Under the pieces are notes generated by a model that was not told the DNA's origin, did no database searches, and saw nothing but the letters and a program-made list of their open reading frames with translations. From Bettongia penicillata ogilbyi (lineage: Eukaryota; Chordata; Mammalia; Diprotodontia; Potoroidae), in the NCBI GenBank assembly GCA_023548195.1, contig JAJHZJ010000496.1, positions 7,436,144 through 7,500,143 of the forward strand: a DNA stretch of 64,000 nucleotides, read 5' to 3'. Each line of letters begins with the position of its first letter. Within the stretch, counting starts at the first letter, position 1. The position numbers were made by a program, and so were the translations under genes. Below are positions 44,693-55,480 of this stretch, in pieces.

Positions 44693-45007
44693 TTCTAAGT
44701 GAAATAGTTTGGTAATGGATGTAATATTGTGAGCTTTGAAAAGTCCAGAGGAGGAAGCCACCAGGAGGTCTGGGAGTGGAATACTGGTCAGGTTTTGAGT
44801 CCATTCTGTTCAACATCAAGGCACCCAAGAAAAAAAAAAAATCCTTCAGGACCCATCCCAGTAGTAGCTAAAATGCAGACTCATTCTGCAGCAATGGTAT
44901 GTGAACTTGGAGGAACCAATGCTGTGGAAAAGCAAACTGCATTGATTTGAATCCACTCTCCTAGGAGACCAAATTCTCCAGCACACCAAGGCCCTATAGG
45001 CTGTTTA

Positions 45008-45082
45008 CATATGTATGTATGTATGTATGCATGCATACATGCATGTATATGTGTATGTATATATGCATATGTATATATGCAT
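45008..45082. repeat. (ATGT)n/(ATGC)n microsatellite
   Basis: TATGTATGTATG with ATGCATGC and CATA interruptions. Open frames on both strands here are artefacts. Confidence 0.9.
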
Positions 45083-45234
45083 ATCCCTACTCTACGTGAC
45101 AAGCCATATCTGAGGACAGCCTCTTTAAAGGGGAACCGTAAAAGGATTGCTGTTACCACTACATACCCCAAGGAGGTTCATAACAAAGAGAAAGGCTTAT
45201 AGACATGAAACATGCCTAGCATTTTTTTAGGAGC

Positions 45235-45530
45235 AATGAATTGTAAACAAAGTAGCTGTCCATCAACTAAGAAATGACTCAACAAGGTCTGGCCCATGAA
45301 TAAAACAGAAGAGAATTGAGCTATAATTTCTTACATCAGTGAATATGATGGATGTAGAAAAGTAGGACAAAAGTGATACAAAGTGAAGTAAAGACCATCA
45401 AAAAAACCCCACGATATAAATAATGGCTACTACAATGTACATGCAAAACGCCTAATCCCAACCCAACACTAAAGTTATGATGACCTGTCTTTGCACAACC
45501 CCATCTAGCATTGACTACCCTCATCTTTTG
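45235..45530 (+). mobile_element. L1 3'-end fragment, sense
   Basis: AAAGTAGCTGTCCATCAACT, AAGAAATGACTCAACAAGGT, CATGAATAAAACAGAAGAG, GATACAAAGTGAAGTAAAG, CTACTACAATGTACATGC follow the L1 3' order in sense. Confidence 0.55.
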
Positions 45531-45680
45531 TCATTTTTGCCAATTTGTTGGGAGTAAAGAAAAGGCTCATGGTTGTTTGGATTTACATTTCTCATTATTA
45601 CTGGTTTCAAGCATTCTTTCCTACTGTTAGATACTCAAACTACCATTATATTATACCAAGTTATTCACGTGTTAGATCCC
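45531..45680 (-). mobile_element. L1 fragment, antisense
   Basis: ATTTTTGCCAATTTGTTGGG and GGTTGTTTGGATTTACATTT, then CTCATTATTACTGGTTTCAA resemble antisense L1 ORF2, in opposite orientation to the piece on its left. Confidence 0.4.
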
Positions 45681-45684
45681 CAGG

Positions 45685-45850
45685 AGAATGTACAGTCCTT
45701 GAAGATAGGGACTGATTTCCTCTCTTGGTCTTTCAAAGCTCATAACATCATATCCATTGCCATTCTACACAAGTGAAAAGCAGAAGACTCTTCACTTTTG
45801 TTTGTATACAAAAGCATTGAATAAACTTGCTTGTTCATAGAATAAAGTAA
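45685..45850 (+). mobile_element. L2 3'-end fragment (weak)
   Basis: GAATGTACAGTCCTTGAAG, ATAGGGACTGATTTCC and a late TTGAATAAACTTGCTTG recall the L2 terminal block. Confidence 0.4.
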
Positions 45851-46094
45851 ATAAAATAAAACTGGAAAAAACTTAAATATCAGAAATAGAGCAAGGTTTC
45901 TATAAATGTAGGACATAAAGATAACATGATTCTAAAATGCAATTAACCCATGCAAACATATTGAAAAGTGCTACGAAATCTGCAAACCTTTTATGAAATT
46001 ATTCAAAGTGAAAGAAAAAAAGGTCCAGAAGAATAGAATGCCACCATTGCCTGAGGAAAAATAAATAGTAATAAATAGACTAAAATTCAGTTAC

Positions 46095-46465
46095 TGTTAG
46101 GCAGCAACAGAACCTTAGTGGATGTGGGTTTAAACCTTGTCCCTTCTAAGTCATAATTGCATGAAAATGAGCAAGTCACTTCACTTTTCTGGATCTTGGT
46201 TTCCCCATCTGTAAAAGGATGAAGCTGGGTCAGCTGATCTCTAATTTCTAATTCCAACTCTAAATTCTAAGATCTGTGAAGATAGTTCTGGGAATTGCCA
46301 AATGGAATGCGTCTTCAAAGTTAAGACAACTAGGTTGTAATCAAGGGTGTTCTACAAGCCAGCTGTGAATTTGTTTACCTTTTGGGGTCTCAGTTTCCTC
46401 ATTTATAACTTTGAGAGGTTTGGATGATATCTCTAATGGTCTTCTCTCTTTGTTCTGTCCTAGTC
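46095..46465 (+). mobile_element. Two adjacent MIR-type SINEs
   Basis: 46095-46290: GATGTGGGTTTAAACCTTGT, ATGAGCAAGTCACTTCAC, CCCCATCTGTAAAAGG. 46300-46465: a second decayed copy with GGGGTCTCAGTTTCCTCATT and TTGGATGATATCTCTAATGG. Confidence 0.55.
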
Positions 46466-46769
46466 GGAAGCCAGGGAAGTGAATATTTTCTAGACTGGCT
46501 AGTTAGCTAGAATCCATCTAGTGTTGCTGAAATGGTCAGAGGCAAGGTGGGAATCCGGGACACAGTCCCAGATTATTCCTGAAGTAGTTAAGACAAAGTA
46601 AATTGGATGGAATAGCATAATTTCAGAGACAAAGCCAGGTCCATTAAGTGGGGAGACAAATGATTGAAGACAATGCCAAAGCAGACTCTACACCAGAGTT
46701 TTCCAACCAGCCACCTCTACACTAGTCTAACAAATTTGTGTGTCTGCAAATTGTTACCGCCCAAAATCT

Positions 46770-46930
46770 ACATCCCTTCAATTCAGTGAGAATTCATTAA
46801 GAGCCTTGATGTATTGAGTACTGTCGTGGGTAATGAGAATTAAAAAAAAAAAATTATACAGTTTCTGCTTTCAATAAGCTTATGTTCTACTCAAGCAATA
46901 TATGTATAAAGTAATTTAAGTATATCATTT
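46770..46930 (-). mobile_element. L2 LINE fragment
   Basis: GAATTCATTAAGAGCCTTGA, TGTATTGAGTACTGTCGTG, TACAGTTTCTGCTTTCAAT, AAGCTTATGTTCTAC: antisense L2. Confidence 0.5.
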
Positions 46931-46934
46931 GCAT

Positions 46935-47275
46935 TTTACTTTTGGTTTTTGTCTCTACCTGTAATTTCTTTGATGTAGGGAACTCCTTGGTGAGGGAATT
47001 CCTTCCATTGATGCTATTAAGTGACATGCCTATCTATGTCCATACAGTCAGACTAGGTCTTCCAGATTCTATTCACTGTTACTTTGCCTTTCTATGAGAA
47101 ATAAATAAAAAAATATGTTTTCCCCTATTACCCCAGCCAGAAAGGAGTACTAGAAACTGGGAAAATCTGGGAAGGCATCTTGTTGGATGCAGCACCTCAC
47201 CTTAGCCTTGGAGACAGGACTCCAAGGAAAGGGGAGAAAGGAACATATTCTGTGGAAAATTTGGTATTCAAAGGC
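46935..47275. other. No recognised feature
   Basis: No gene or nameable repeat. Confidence 0.3.
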
Positions 47276-47279
47276 TAGT

Positions 47280-47595
47280 GAGAGGTAAAATCTCTTAGAC
47301 ACAGAATATTAAGGAAGTCTGTTTATCTGGAGCATAGAAGTCATGAAATGAGGAGGGATATGCCATTAGCCAGAAAACATCAGCTGGAGCCAGATTATGA
47401 AGGGCCTTCAATGAGAAGCAGGGCAGTTTGTATTTTATCCTAGAAATAATAGTGAACCACTGAGGCTTCTTGAGCAAAAAGAATGACATGAGCAGCCCCA
47501 AGCCTTTGGAATAGCTATTTGGCAACTATTTGGAGAAGAGAGTGAAAGAAGGAACGATTGAATGTCAGTAGACCAATCTGGAGGCCCTGAAAATA
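47280..47595 (-). mobile_element. L2/L3-type LINE fragment
   Basis: TGAAGGGCCTTCAATGAG, AGGGCAGTTTGTATTTTATCC, GTGAACCACTGAGGCTTC, TTGAGCAAAAAGAATGACATG, GACCAATCTGGAGG follow the antisense LINE order (gagggccttgaatgcc … ttgatcctgtaggc … gagcaggggagtgacatg). Confidence 0.55.
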
Positions 47596-47719
47596 ATTGG
47601 AAAATTACATCTGCTTTTTTGTTCCCTGTGTCTTACTCCTCTCACATCCTCCAGCTTCCAAACTGAGTCTGTGGGTGGTAGGACCATCGATTTAGTCCTG
47701 GAAATGACTTTAGAGATCA

Positions 47720-47905
47720 ATTGTTAAGGTTTAAATTTCTTGTAGGAGTCTAATGAAACCTATGGAACTTTTTCCAGAATAGTGTTTTTTTAGTGATTGG
47801 AGAAAATGCTATATTTCTGAAAGAGATTAGTGACAGTAAGGCTGGAATTGTTTGTATTCAAGTTCATAGACTCCCTGAAATTTTGTGGACCCTCCATCTA
47901 GGCTG
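47720..47905 (+). mobile_element. hAT-like MITE, second copy (probable)
   Basis: TTAAGGTTTAAATTTCTTG, GGAGTCTAATGAAACCTATG, CAAGTTCATAGACTCCCTG and TTGTGGACCCTCC mirror the element at 22542-22755. Terminal bases are lost. Confidence 0.5.
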
Positions 47906-47909
47906 ATGT

Positions 47910-48715
47910 CCTTGTTTTGTCAATGTAGAACTTGAGGTCCAGAGAAGTAAAGGGGACACATCACCCATGTAGTAAGATGCCAAGTCCTCTTACTCTCCAT
48001 TCAATACCTTCTCTAGAAGGTTACCAGTGTACATTATAGTTTACAGTGGAGGTGAGGAGGCATGTTGACCTAAGCAGTAGCTTGAAACACATCCTTTGTC
48101 TTACTTCTCAGTGTTTGTGAGGGTGACAATGTTTTAAGCATGAGTTTTTCCCCATCCTTGTTGGATGAGATAAGACTTCTTGAGAGCCTTTGACCCTGAT
48201 GCCTATCCTAACTGTTAATATACCAAGAACCTGACAGTGTCCAAGATGCTCATTCTCTTCCATCCCAAGAGAAGAAAAAAAAACTCCAAAGTCTGATTAG
48301 TCCTATGTGATCTACAGATCTTTTCCAAGTACTTAGCCATGTAATTCTCTGTGGCTTTTGGAATTTAAGAAAAAACAAAACAACACACATTCTTAAATAT
48401 ACAGACACCAAATCAGGTAGAAACCTGCTTTCTGTTATTTCCTGGAGAGTAGTTCTGGGATAAAGCTCAACAGCCCCCAAACTAATTTTCAATAATGTGC
48501 CTTTTTGATGTTACAAATCCATGAAATCCATTAAATAAAGCTAATTGAATTTTAAAAGGCCACTTACATTTCACAGATCAGGTAGTTTCTGTATCACACA
48601 AAGAACTGGCTGGGGGCAGCAATGGAATCAGGAGAAGACATCAATCAAAGAACACCACCTAGAGAAGGCTGCCTTTTATAACTGCTGAGGTTTACCTCTG
48701 GTGGGGAGGGGTGAC
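47910..48715. other. Mostly no recognised feature
   Basis: A possible antisense MIR scrap lies at 47905-48010 (AACTTGAGGTCCAGAGAAG). The rest shows no gene or nameable repeat. Confidence 0.35.
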
Positions 48716-48719
48716 CTAA

Positions 48720-49090
48720 ACTGCTCTGAAGGCATGATTCCATTCAAACATCACCACAGCCCTGTGAGATTAGATGGAGAGAAGAATGTTGTTTCCATTT
48801 TACAGAAGAGGAGCCTGAGGTTCAGAAAAGTATGACTTGCCCAGTATCACCTGGCTAAGATGAAAAATTCAAATGAATTTTTAGCCCATTCTGACAATGA
48901 GACTTCTCCTGAATAGGAATAAAAATGGTCATGATGGTAGAATATTGGCTTGGGAGTCACAGGATCTGGCTTCTTGTGTGCTTACATGTGTAAGCTACAT
49001 GTGTGAACATGGCCAAGATTCTTCACTTCTCTAAGCCTTAATTTCCTCATCTTTAAAATAAGATGGGATTGGATGACCACCGAGGTAAGC
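48720..49090. mobile_element. MIR (antisense) then MIR (sense)
   Basis: 48720-48870 antisense: CATCACCACAGCCCTGTGAG, CATTTTACAGAAGAGGAGCC. 48925-49090 sense: TTGGCTTGGGAGTCACAGGA, AACATGGCCAAGATTCTTC, TCCTCATCTTTAAAATAAG. Confidence 0.55.
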
Positions 49091-49092
49091 CA

Positions 49093-49164
<72 letters not shown>

Positions 49165-49170
49165 TACACA
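49093..49170. repeat. (TA)n microsatellite
   Basis: About 68 bases of TA with one TATTATA slip, then CACACA. Confidence 0.95.
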
Positions 49171-49254
49171 CACATAAACACACATTTATGTATTTTATGT
49201 TGGTATACATTTATATGTATATATTTATGTTTGCATATGGCATTTATAGTTAGA

Positions 49255-49530
49255 TTATTTTTCTTTTTACAAATTATTTTTTAATTTATCAAGTGTAACA
49301 AAAATTTCCATAATATAGCATAAAAAAATATGCTACAAATCTATTATGTGCTACTTGCTACTTCTTTTAAAATACTAAAGTTATCATGTAAATTTCTTTC
49401 CTACCCTTTTTTCTTTCCTCCTCAACCCTGCCCTAGAGATGGCTACCATTACACATAAATAGGTGTATATATGTAAAATTATTCTGTACATATTTCTATT
49501 TATCAGTTCTTTCTCTGCAGATAGTATCTT
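49255..49530 (-). mobile_element. Marsupial LINE 3' UTR-like fragment
   Basis: CCTCAACCCTGCCCTAGAGA, TGGCTACCATTACACATAA, ATTATTCTGTACATATTTC and TTTATCAGTTCTTTCTCTG match a common antisense marsupial L1-associated 3' block as I remember it. Confidence 0.4.
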
Positions 49531-49539
49531 TCTTCATAT

Positions 49540-49985
49540 GTCCAGAGTCACATGACTAATAGGCATAGAGGAGAGATTCAAACTCAGGTGTCTCCTTTCT
49601 CCAGGTTCAACTATCTATCCACAATGTCATGCCACTTCTTATAAACATTTAAGTTTCTGTTATCTTTTACAAAGGAAAATAGCCTTAAGGTCCAAGAAGA
49701 ACTTGTCTAAATGAAGGGGGGAAGAAATGAGCATTTACATAGCCCCTAATATATACCAGGCACTGTGCGAAGTGCTTTTAAAAATACCTCATTTGATCCA
49801 CACAATATCCTTTTTTAAGTAGATGCCATTATTACCCTCCTTTTACAGTTCAAGAAACTGAGGCCACAAAAAGCCAAGTGACTTGTGCAAGGTCACACAT
49901 AACTATTTGAGGCTGGATTCGAACTCATTGTCTTTCTGAATCTAGACTCAGCACCCTAACCACTGGGCCACCAGCTGCCTCCATG
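49540..49985 (-). mobile_element. SINE scrap and near-complete MIR/CORE SINE
   Basis: 49540-49640 is a weak antisense SINE (AGAGTCACATGACTAATAGG). 49735-49985 is good: CATTTACATAGCCCCTAATA, CCAGGCACTGTGCGAAGTGC, TCAAGAAACTGAGGCC, CAAGTGACTTGTGCAAGGTC, GGCTGGATTCGAACTC, ending CCACTGGGCCACCAGCTGCC. Confidence 0.7.
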
Positions 49986-50058
49986 TTTAGGGAAAAAAAA
50001 ATGCTTCCCCCTCTAAATGACTAACAAAAGTAAATTTGTTACCTCCTATTCCTTCTTT

Positions 50059-50071
50059 AACAATAACAAAG
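50059..50071. repeat. TSD of half-L1 copy 2, left
   Basis: AACAATAACAAAG, repeated exactly at 52880-52892. Confidence 0.88.
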
Positions 50072-50081
50072 GGAGGAGGAG

Positions 50082-50090
50082 CCAAGATGG
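50082..50090 (+). promoter_or_regulatory. YY1-like site at element 5' end
   Basis: CCAAGATGG about 10 bases from the 5' end, matching the site at 8836 but with T instead of C after the core. The role is inferred from human L1. Confidence 0.4.
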
Positions 50091-50725
50091 TGGAGTAGAA
50101 AGACTCACATATGCTAGCTCCAAATCCACAGCCCATAAATTTCCTGTAAAAAGAACTCCCCACAAATTCTGGAGCAGTGCAAGCCACGCAGCAATGCAGT
50201 GGAGGAGATTTCCATTCCAGAGAGCCCTGAAAAACTGGCACCAAAGGTCCATTGCACTGAGCCTGGAGCAGAGCCCAGCCCTGGCCACGTGGCCCCAAGA
50301 GGAGCAGATCCGAACAGGCTTCAGGGACAGAACCTCCGGTGGCCGCAAAGGTCCCTTCACCCACAGTTGCTACAGGTCAGTGAGAGAGACTTCTGGGCTG
50401 GCCGAGAGGGGAGTGAGGTGTCTCCATAACTCAGGCCCCCTTGGGAGGCAGAGGCAGCCATGGCCAGGGGCTCCTGGAGCGGAAAGGACCTCAGAGCCAT
50501 TACTGAAGGTCTCCGCATAAAGCCCCTGAAGGAACTGAACCTGGGAGGCAACCCTGCCCCGACCTGAGAACCTGAATTTAATCTTACCCTGAATAGCAGC
50601 CCTCTCCCCTGCTGAAAGCGCTGAGGCTGGGGAGCAGCATTTGAATCTCAGACCCCAAGCACTAGCTGGGTGGATCTAGGCGGGGGTAGAGAGGAATCTC
50701 AGAAGTCAAGTAACTGGCTGGGAAA

Positions 50726-51826
50726 ATGCCCAGAAAAGGGAAGAAAAATAAGACCATAGAAAACTATTTTCTTGGTGGACAGATGTTCCTGCCTTTTAAT
50801 TCTGATGAGGAGGAACAATTCTTACCATCAGGGAAAGACGTGGAGGTTGGGGCTTCTGTATCCCAGACATCCCAGGTGGATGTCCAGTGGGCTCAGGCCA
50901 TGGAAGAGCTCAAAAAGGAATTTGAAAATCAAGTTAGACAGGTGGAGGAAAAACTGGGAAGAGAAATGAGAGAGATGCAAGAAAAGCATGAAAAATGGGT
51001 CAATACCTTGCTAAAGGAGACTCAAAAATATGCTGAAGAAAATAACATGTTGAAAAATAGGCTCACTCAATTGGCAAAAGAGGTTCAAAAAGCCAATGAG
51101 GAGAAGAATGCTTGCAAAAGCAGAATTAGCCAAATGGAAAAAGAGGTTCAAAAGCTCACTGAAGAAAATAGTTCTCTCAAGATTAGAATGGAACAGATGG
51201 AGGCTAATGACTTTATGAGAAACCAAGAAATCACCAAACAAAATCAAAAGAATGAAAAAATGGAAGAGAATGTGAAATATCTCATTGGAAAAACAACTGA
51301 CCTGGAAAATAGATCCAGGAGAGACAGTTTAAAAATTATGGGACTACCTGAAAGCCATGATCAAAAAAAGAGCCTAGACATCATCTTTCATGAAGTTATC
51401 AAGGAAAACTGCCCTGATATTCTACAACCAGAGGGCAAAATAAGTATTGAAAGATTCCATCAACCACCGCCTGAAGGAGATCCAAAAAGAGAAACTCCTA
51501 GGAACATTGTGGCCAAATTCCAGAATTCCCAGGTCAAGGAGAAAATCTTGCAAGCAGCTAGAAAGAAACAATTCCAGTATTGTGGAAATAAAATTAGGGT
51601 AACACAAGATCTAGCAGCTTCTATATTAAGGAATTGAAGGGCATGGAATAGGATATTCCAGAAGTCAAAGGAACTAGGACTAAAACCAAGAATCACCTAC
51701 CCAGCAAAACTGAGTATAACACTTCAGGGGAAAAAATGGTCTTTCAATGAAATAGAGGACTTTCAAGCATTCTTGACGAAAAGACCAGAGCTAAAAAGAA
51801 AATTTGACCATCAAACACAAGAATGA
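50726..51826 (+). pseudogene. L1-type ORF1, one premature stop
   Basis: 366 codons plus a terminal TGA at 51824-51826. The frame is open for 303 codons, then TGA at 51635-51637 (codon 304) cuts the C-terminal domain just before the RAW motif; the rest stays in frame. Layout: basic N terminus; coiled coil about residues 59-190 with repeating leucines and E/K-rich heptads; RRM-like region from about 200 (RSRRDSLKIMGLPES) to 285; C-terminal domain with YPAKLS. Known ORF1p binds its RNA cooperatively as a trimer. A product ending at residue 303 would keep coiled coil and RRM but lose the CTD. Expression is unknown. Confidence 0.9.
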
Positions 51827-51961
51827 GAAGAAGCATGAAAAAGCAAACAGCAAAGAGAAGTCATAAGGGACTTACCAAAAGTGAACTGTTTACATTCCTA
51901 CATGGAAAGACAATATTTGTAACTCTTAAAACTTTTCAGTATCTGGGCAGTTGGTGGGACT

Positions 51962-52045
51962 ACACACACACATACGCACACACACAAGCACACACACATG
52001 TACATACGTGCCTGCACACACACACATACACACATGCACGCACAT
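51962..52045. repeat. CA-rich tract inside half-L1 3' UTR
   Basis: (CACA)n with GCACAC and CATACG interruptions, at the position homologous to 10740-10812. Confidence 0.85.
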
Positions 52046-52879
52046 ACAGAGACAGAGAGCACAGAGTGAATTGAATAGGATGGGATCATATCTTAAAAGA
52101 AATTAAGGTAAATGGTGAGAGAGAAATATAGTGGGAGGAGAGAGGGAGAAATGGAATGGGGTAAATTATCTCTCATTCAAGTGGCAAGCAGGAGACTTTT
52201 TAGTGGAGGGAAAAGGAGGAGAGCTGAGAAAAAAGCATGAAGTTTACTCTCATCACGTTTGACTAAAGGAAGGAATAAAATGCACACTCATTTTGGTATG
52301 AAAACCTATCTTACAATACAGGAAAGTGGGGGAGAAGGAGATAAGCAGGGTGGGGGGATGATGGAAGGGAGGGCAATGGGAGGAGGGAGCAATTTGAAGT
52401 CAACACTCTTGGGGAGAGACAGGATCAAAAGACAATAGAAACAATGGGGGAGAGGATAGGATGGAGGAAAATATAGTTAGCCTTACACAACACGACTATT
52501 ATCAATGTCACTTGCAAAACTACACAGATATGGCCTATATTGAATTGCCTGCCTTCCCAAAGGGAATGGGTGGGGAGGGAGGGATGGGGACAAGGTAGAA
52601 CTCAAAGTTTTAGGAGCAACTGTTGAGTATTGTTCTTGCTACTAGGAAATAAGTAATACAGTTAATGGGGAATAGAAAGTCATCTGGCCCTACAGGACAA
52701 AAGAGAAGATGGGGATAAGAAGGGAGGGATGATAGAAGAGAGGGCAGATTGGTGATAGGGGAAATTAGAATGCTCAGTGTATTGGTGTGGGGGGAGGGGA
52801 TAAATGGGGAGAAAAATTGGAACCCAAAATTTTGTGAAAATGAATGTAAAAAGTTAAATAAATAAATTTATATTAAAAA

Positions 52880-52892
52880 AACAATAACAAAG
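52880..52892. repeat. TSD of half-L1 copy 2, right
   Basis: AACAATAACAAAG, an exact copy of 50059-50071. Confidence 0.88.
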
Positions 52893-52894
52893 AA

Positions 52895-53315
52895 TTAATC
52901 CTCTTTATCATTATGCTTAAAGTTCATAATGATGGTAATATAACCAAACAACAAACACCCACCTACAGTTATCCAGACACTGTGCTGGGTCCTTAGTGTG
53001 GGAGATCAGCATAAAGATAGTTTGTTGTATTATGCTAAGCCTTTCTGTCATGGAGTCCAAAGTACTTCTCTAGCATAAGTTGTAACATCATTAAAAGTCT
53101 GCTTCAATATTGTCATCCCCTCCTCCCCATAGGAAAGGGAGTTAATAGGGAAGTCTCATGAAGCCAAGCTGTCTCTAACTACAGAATCGCAGAGTAGGCA
53201 TCCCTGAGTAGAGGTTATGTGAATATCCACAAAGCATCTGTTTCCTGGGATACATTCCTTGGTTTTCATAAGAACCTTAAAACACACCAACCATCCTTCC
53301 CCATTTATGTCCTAT
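52895..53315. other. No recognised feature
   Basis: No gene or nameable repeat, apart from a short L2-like CCAGACACTGTGCTGGGTCC near 52972. Confidence 0.35.
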
Positions 53316-53319
53316 AGCT

Positions 53320-53530
53320 ATAAAGTCATAGAACCATCAGTAGAACTAGAAGAGCCCTTATGTGGTCCAACCTCTCATTTTACCGGGGATGAAACAGACC
53401 AAAATGACTGCCCCTCCCCCCTAGACCTACCCCTGCCCCTGCCCAAGTCACAAAGTAAATGACAAAGGGAAACTCAAATTCAGGTCTCCTCATTCCAAGT
53501 TCCGTATTCTTTCTCTCAGGCCACATTTTA
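53320..53530 (-). mobile_element. MIR-like SINE
   Basis: GTCATAGAACCATCAGTAG, GGTCCAACCTCTCATTTTAC, AAATTCAGGTCTCCTCATTC in antisense order. The middle holds a C-rich expansion (CCCCTCCCCCCTAGACC). Confidence 0.55.
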
Positions 53531-54330
53531 TCACTTCCCACAAAGAAGAACATAATTCAGAAACACTGAATAGGCAAGAAAGAGTTTTTCTTTCTTCCAT
53601 GCCCTGTGGTAAAATTTTTAAATGAAAAAACTAAAAACCTTGTCTGACATTATAATTTCAGATCCTAATTCTGAATATCCTCAGCTAGTGTCTATATTAG
53701 CGAAGTTAATTCAAATATTTGGGGTAACATTTTTTCTCTCTACCTAACACTTGTGACATTTTAAAAATGCAAAAGACATAGTTTCTGGATAATTAATCAT
53801 TTTATTAATAATGCTAACACATTACCAGTAAAATGGGTCAGTGACACTCTTGAATGCCCAAAGTCCCCCTTAACACTCATAGTTTATATGCCCTAGATGA
53901 GTGGGTGTTCCTGAAGGATCAATCAACTCTGATTGGTTAACAATTAATAAGAAGAATGAATATTACAATGAGGCCTGACCCTATTCTAATGAGGAGGGTG
54001 TGTGTATGTGGCTTTGATTATGTCATTTACTTCTATATTACTGAGCCTTGGGCAGCCTAATCAAATATCTCACTCATACCTGTGGAGAACACAGTGGGCT
54101 TCCCCACATGGGTGGCGTCTGAAAAAGATTGAGGAGAAATTTAATACAATCTCATTATCAGTAATATCCTTCAGAGACTGAACAGCCTACAGGTTTCTGG
54201 GCTGGGGGAGGGGGGAAATCCTGGTCCTAATCCATTAATTGATTACTAATATAAGAGAGAAATAATAACTTATCTCACACTCATCTCTAAGACAGCAATA
54301 GTAGTGTTCATGATAAAACATATAACTTGA
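53530..54330. other. No recognised feature
   Basis: No gene or nameable repeat. Confidence 0.35.
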
Positions 54331-54334
54331 TAAT

Positions 54335-54665
54335 AGTGACTTCTATTTGTGTCTTTGAATTCCTTGCTTCTAGTGTAGTCCCTGGCACCTAGTGGGTGCT
54401 TTAAAATGCTCATCGATTGATTTCCAGTAGAACAGAAGTTCCATGAGAGCAGAGATCATTTCTGGCTTATATTTGCATCCTCATTACCTAAAAGAACTCC
54501 TGGAACTTGTAGACATGCAATAATGATGGTTGATTGATTAAAATAGCTAGTGTAATATAAGATCCTTGAGGATAGGAGCTATCTTGGCTTTATAATAGTA
54601 CCCCTAGTGCCTAATGCACTGCCTGGCACATAGTAAGTTTTTGATAAATGCTTGGTGATGAGTTT
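54335..54665 (+). mobile_element. Three consecutive L2 3'-end tails
   Basis: Tail 1 (about 54335-54425): CCTGGCACCTAGTGGGTGC, CATCGATTGATTTC. Tail 2 (about 54430-54545): AGTTCCATGAGAGCAGAGAT, GGAACTTGTAGACATGCAA, GGTTGATTGATT. Tail 3 (about 54546-54665): GATCCTTGAGGATAGGAGC, CTGCCTGGCACATAGTAAG, GATAAATGCTTGGTGATG. All are sense, head to tail. Confidence 0.65.
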
Positions 54666-54889
54666 GAGAAAAAAGGATTTTTTTTTTTTGATAGCTCAGT
54701 CCATACATTGAATATGAAGTCTGAGATCTCAAAGCCCTTACCGTTCAGAATGTGGCAGCATTGTAGTGCATCCCATTCATCCATTCTGTTTACAAATAGC
54801 TGCAGGGGTGGGGCTAGGGCTGTTGTTCTTTTTATCTAGTGTCAGCCAAGCACAGGGGTATAAAAAAAGGGTGCAGAAAGCACTGATAA

Positions 54890-55015
54890 TAGTAAGTAAA
54901 TAATAATATAATAAGTATATAACATTTATATAATATTATGGCATAATGATATAATATGGTATATAATATATGTGATATATAACATAACATAATACAATGT
55001 AAGATAATATATAAC
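54890..55015. repeat. AT-rich (TAATATA)n low-complexity
   Basis: Irregular AATAATATA/TATAATAT repeats. Confidence 0.8.
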
Positions 55016-55034
55016 AACTGTGTTGCAAGAAAGG

Positions 55035-55480
55035 ATTGTCACTGATAGAAAGTTGGCCTGGGGCTCCTGGTTCAAGTCTTGCTTCTGAGTTTTACTGACT
55101 GTGTGACTCTAAACAAGTTACTTAACCTCTCAGTGAATTGGATAATTTTCTAAGATGATAAGTTACAAAGGTGGTGTTCAACTGCATTAGCAAAAGAAGC
55201 CTGCTTCTGGGAGCTCCTTACACCAAAGAAATCCCAGGTGTACTGCCTATGTAATTCTCTAACTTTAAAATGTACTTTTTAACATGTTGTTTCATTTGAG
55301 CCTCCCAATAAACTACTGAGGTATTATTATGTCTGTTTTATAGATAAGGAAACTGAGGGTCATCAGGGTTAAGGGAACTGTCCATGGTCATGAAAATAGC
55401 TACAGTTAGAGGTGAGATCTGAGCCCAGGATTTCCTGATTTTAAATCCAGTCTTCATTCCTCTTGGCTCTTAGGTAGAAA
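55035..55480. mobile_element. Sense SINE then antisense MIR
   Basis: 55035-55170 sense: GGCCTGGGGCTCCTGGTTC, GACTGTGTGACTCTAAACAAG. 55255-55480 antisense: CATTTGAGCCTCCCAATAA, TAGATAAGGAAACTGAGGG, GAGATCTGAGCCCAGGATTT. Confidence 0.6.

Larger units (their letters stand above)
50072..52879 (+). mobile_element. HAL1-like (ORF1-only) L1 derivative, copy 2
   Basis: About 2.81 kb between perfect 13-bp TSDs different from those of copy 1, so the two are independent insertions. The same parts occur in the same order: GGAGGAGCCAAGATGG start, 5' UTR, ORF1 (50726-51826), CA-rich tract (51962-52045), G-rich tract (52326-52392) and an AAATAAATAAATTTATA end. It is very similar to copy 1 over the full length by eye (uncounted). 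There is no ORF2. The shared ends mean both descend from an ORF1-only source. Confidence 0.87.

Noticed and set aside
50017..50520. 167-codon plus-strand frame (and the 125- and 104-codon minus frames) in the half-L1 5' UTR
   Set aside because: GC-rich 5' UTR gives chance open frames; the homologous region of copy 1 does not keep the same frame.
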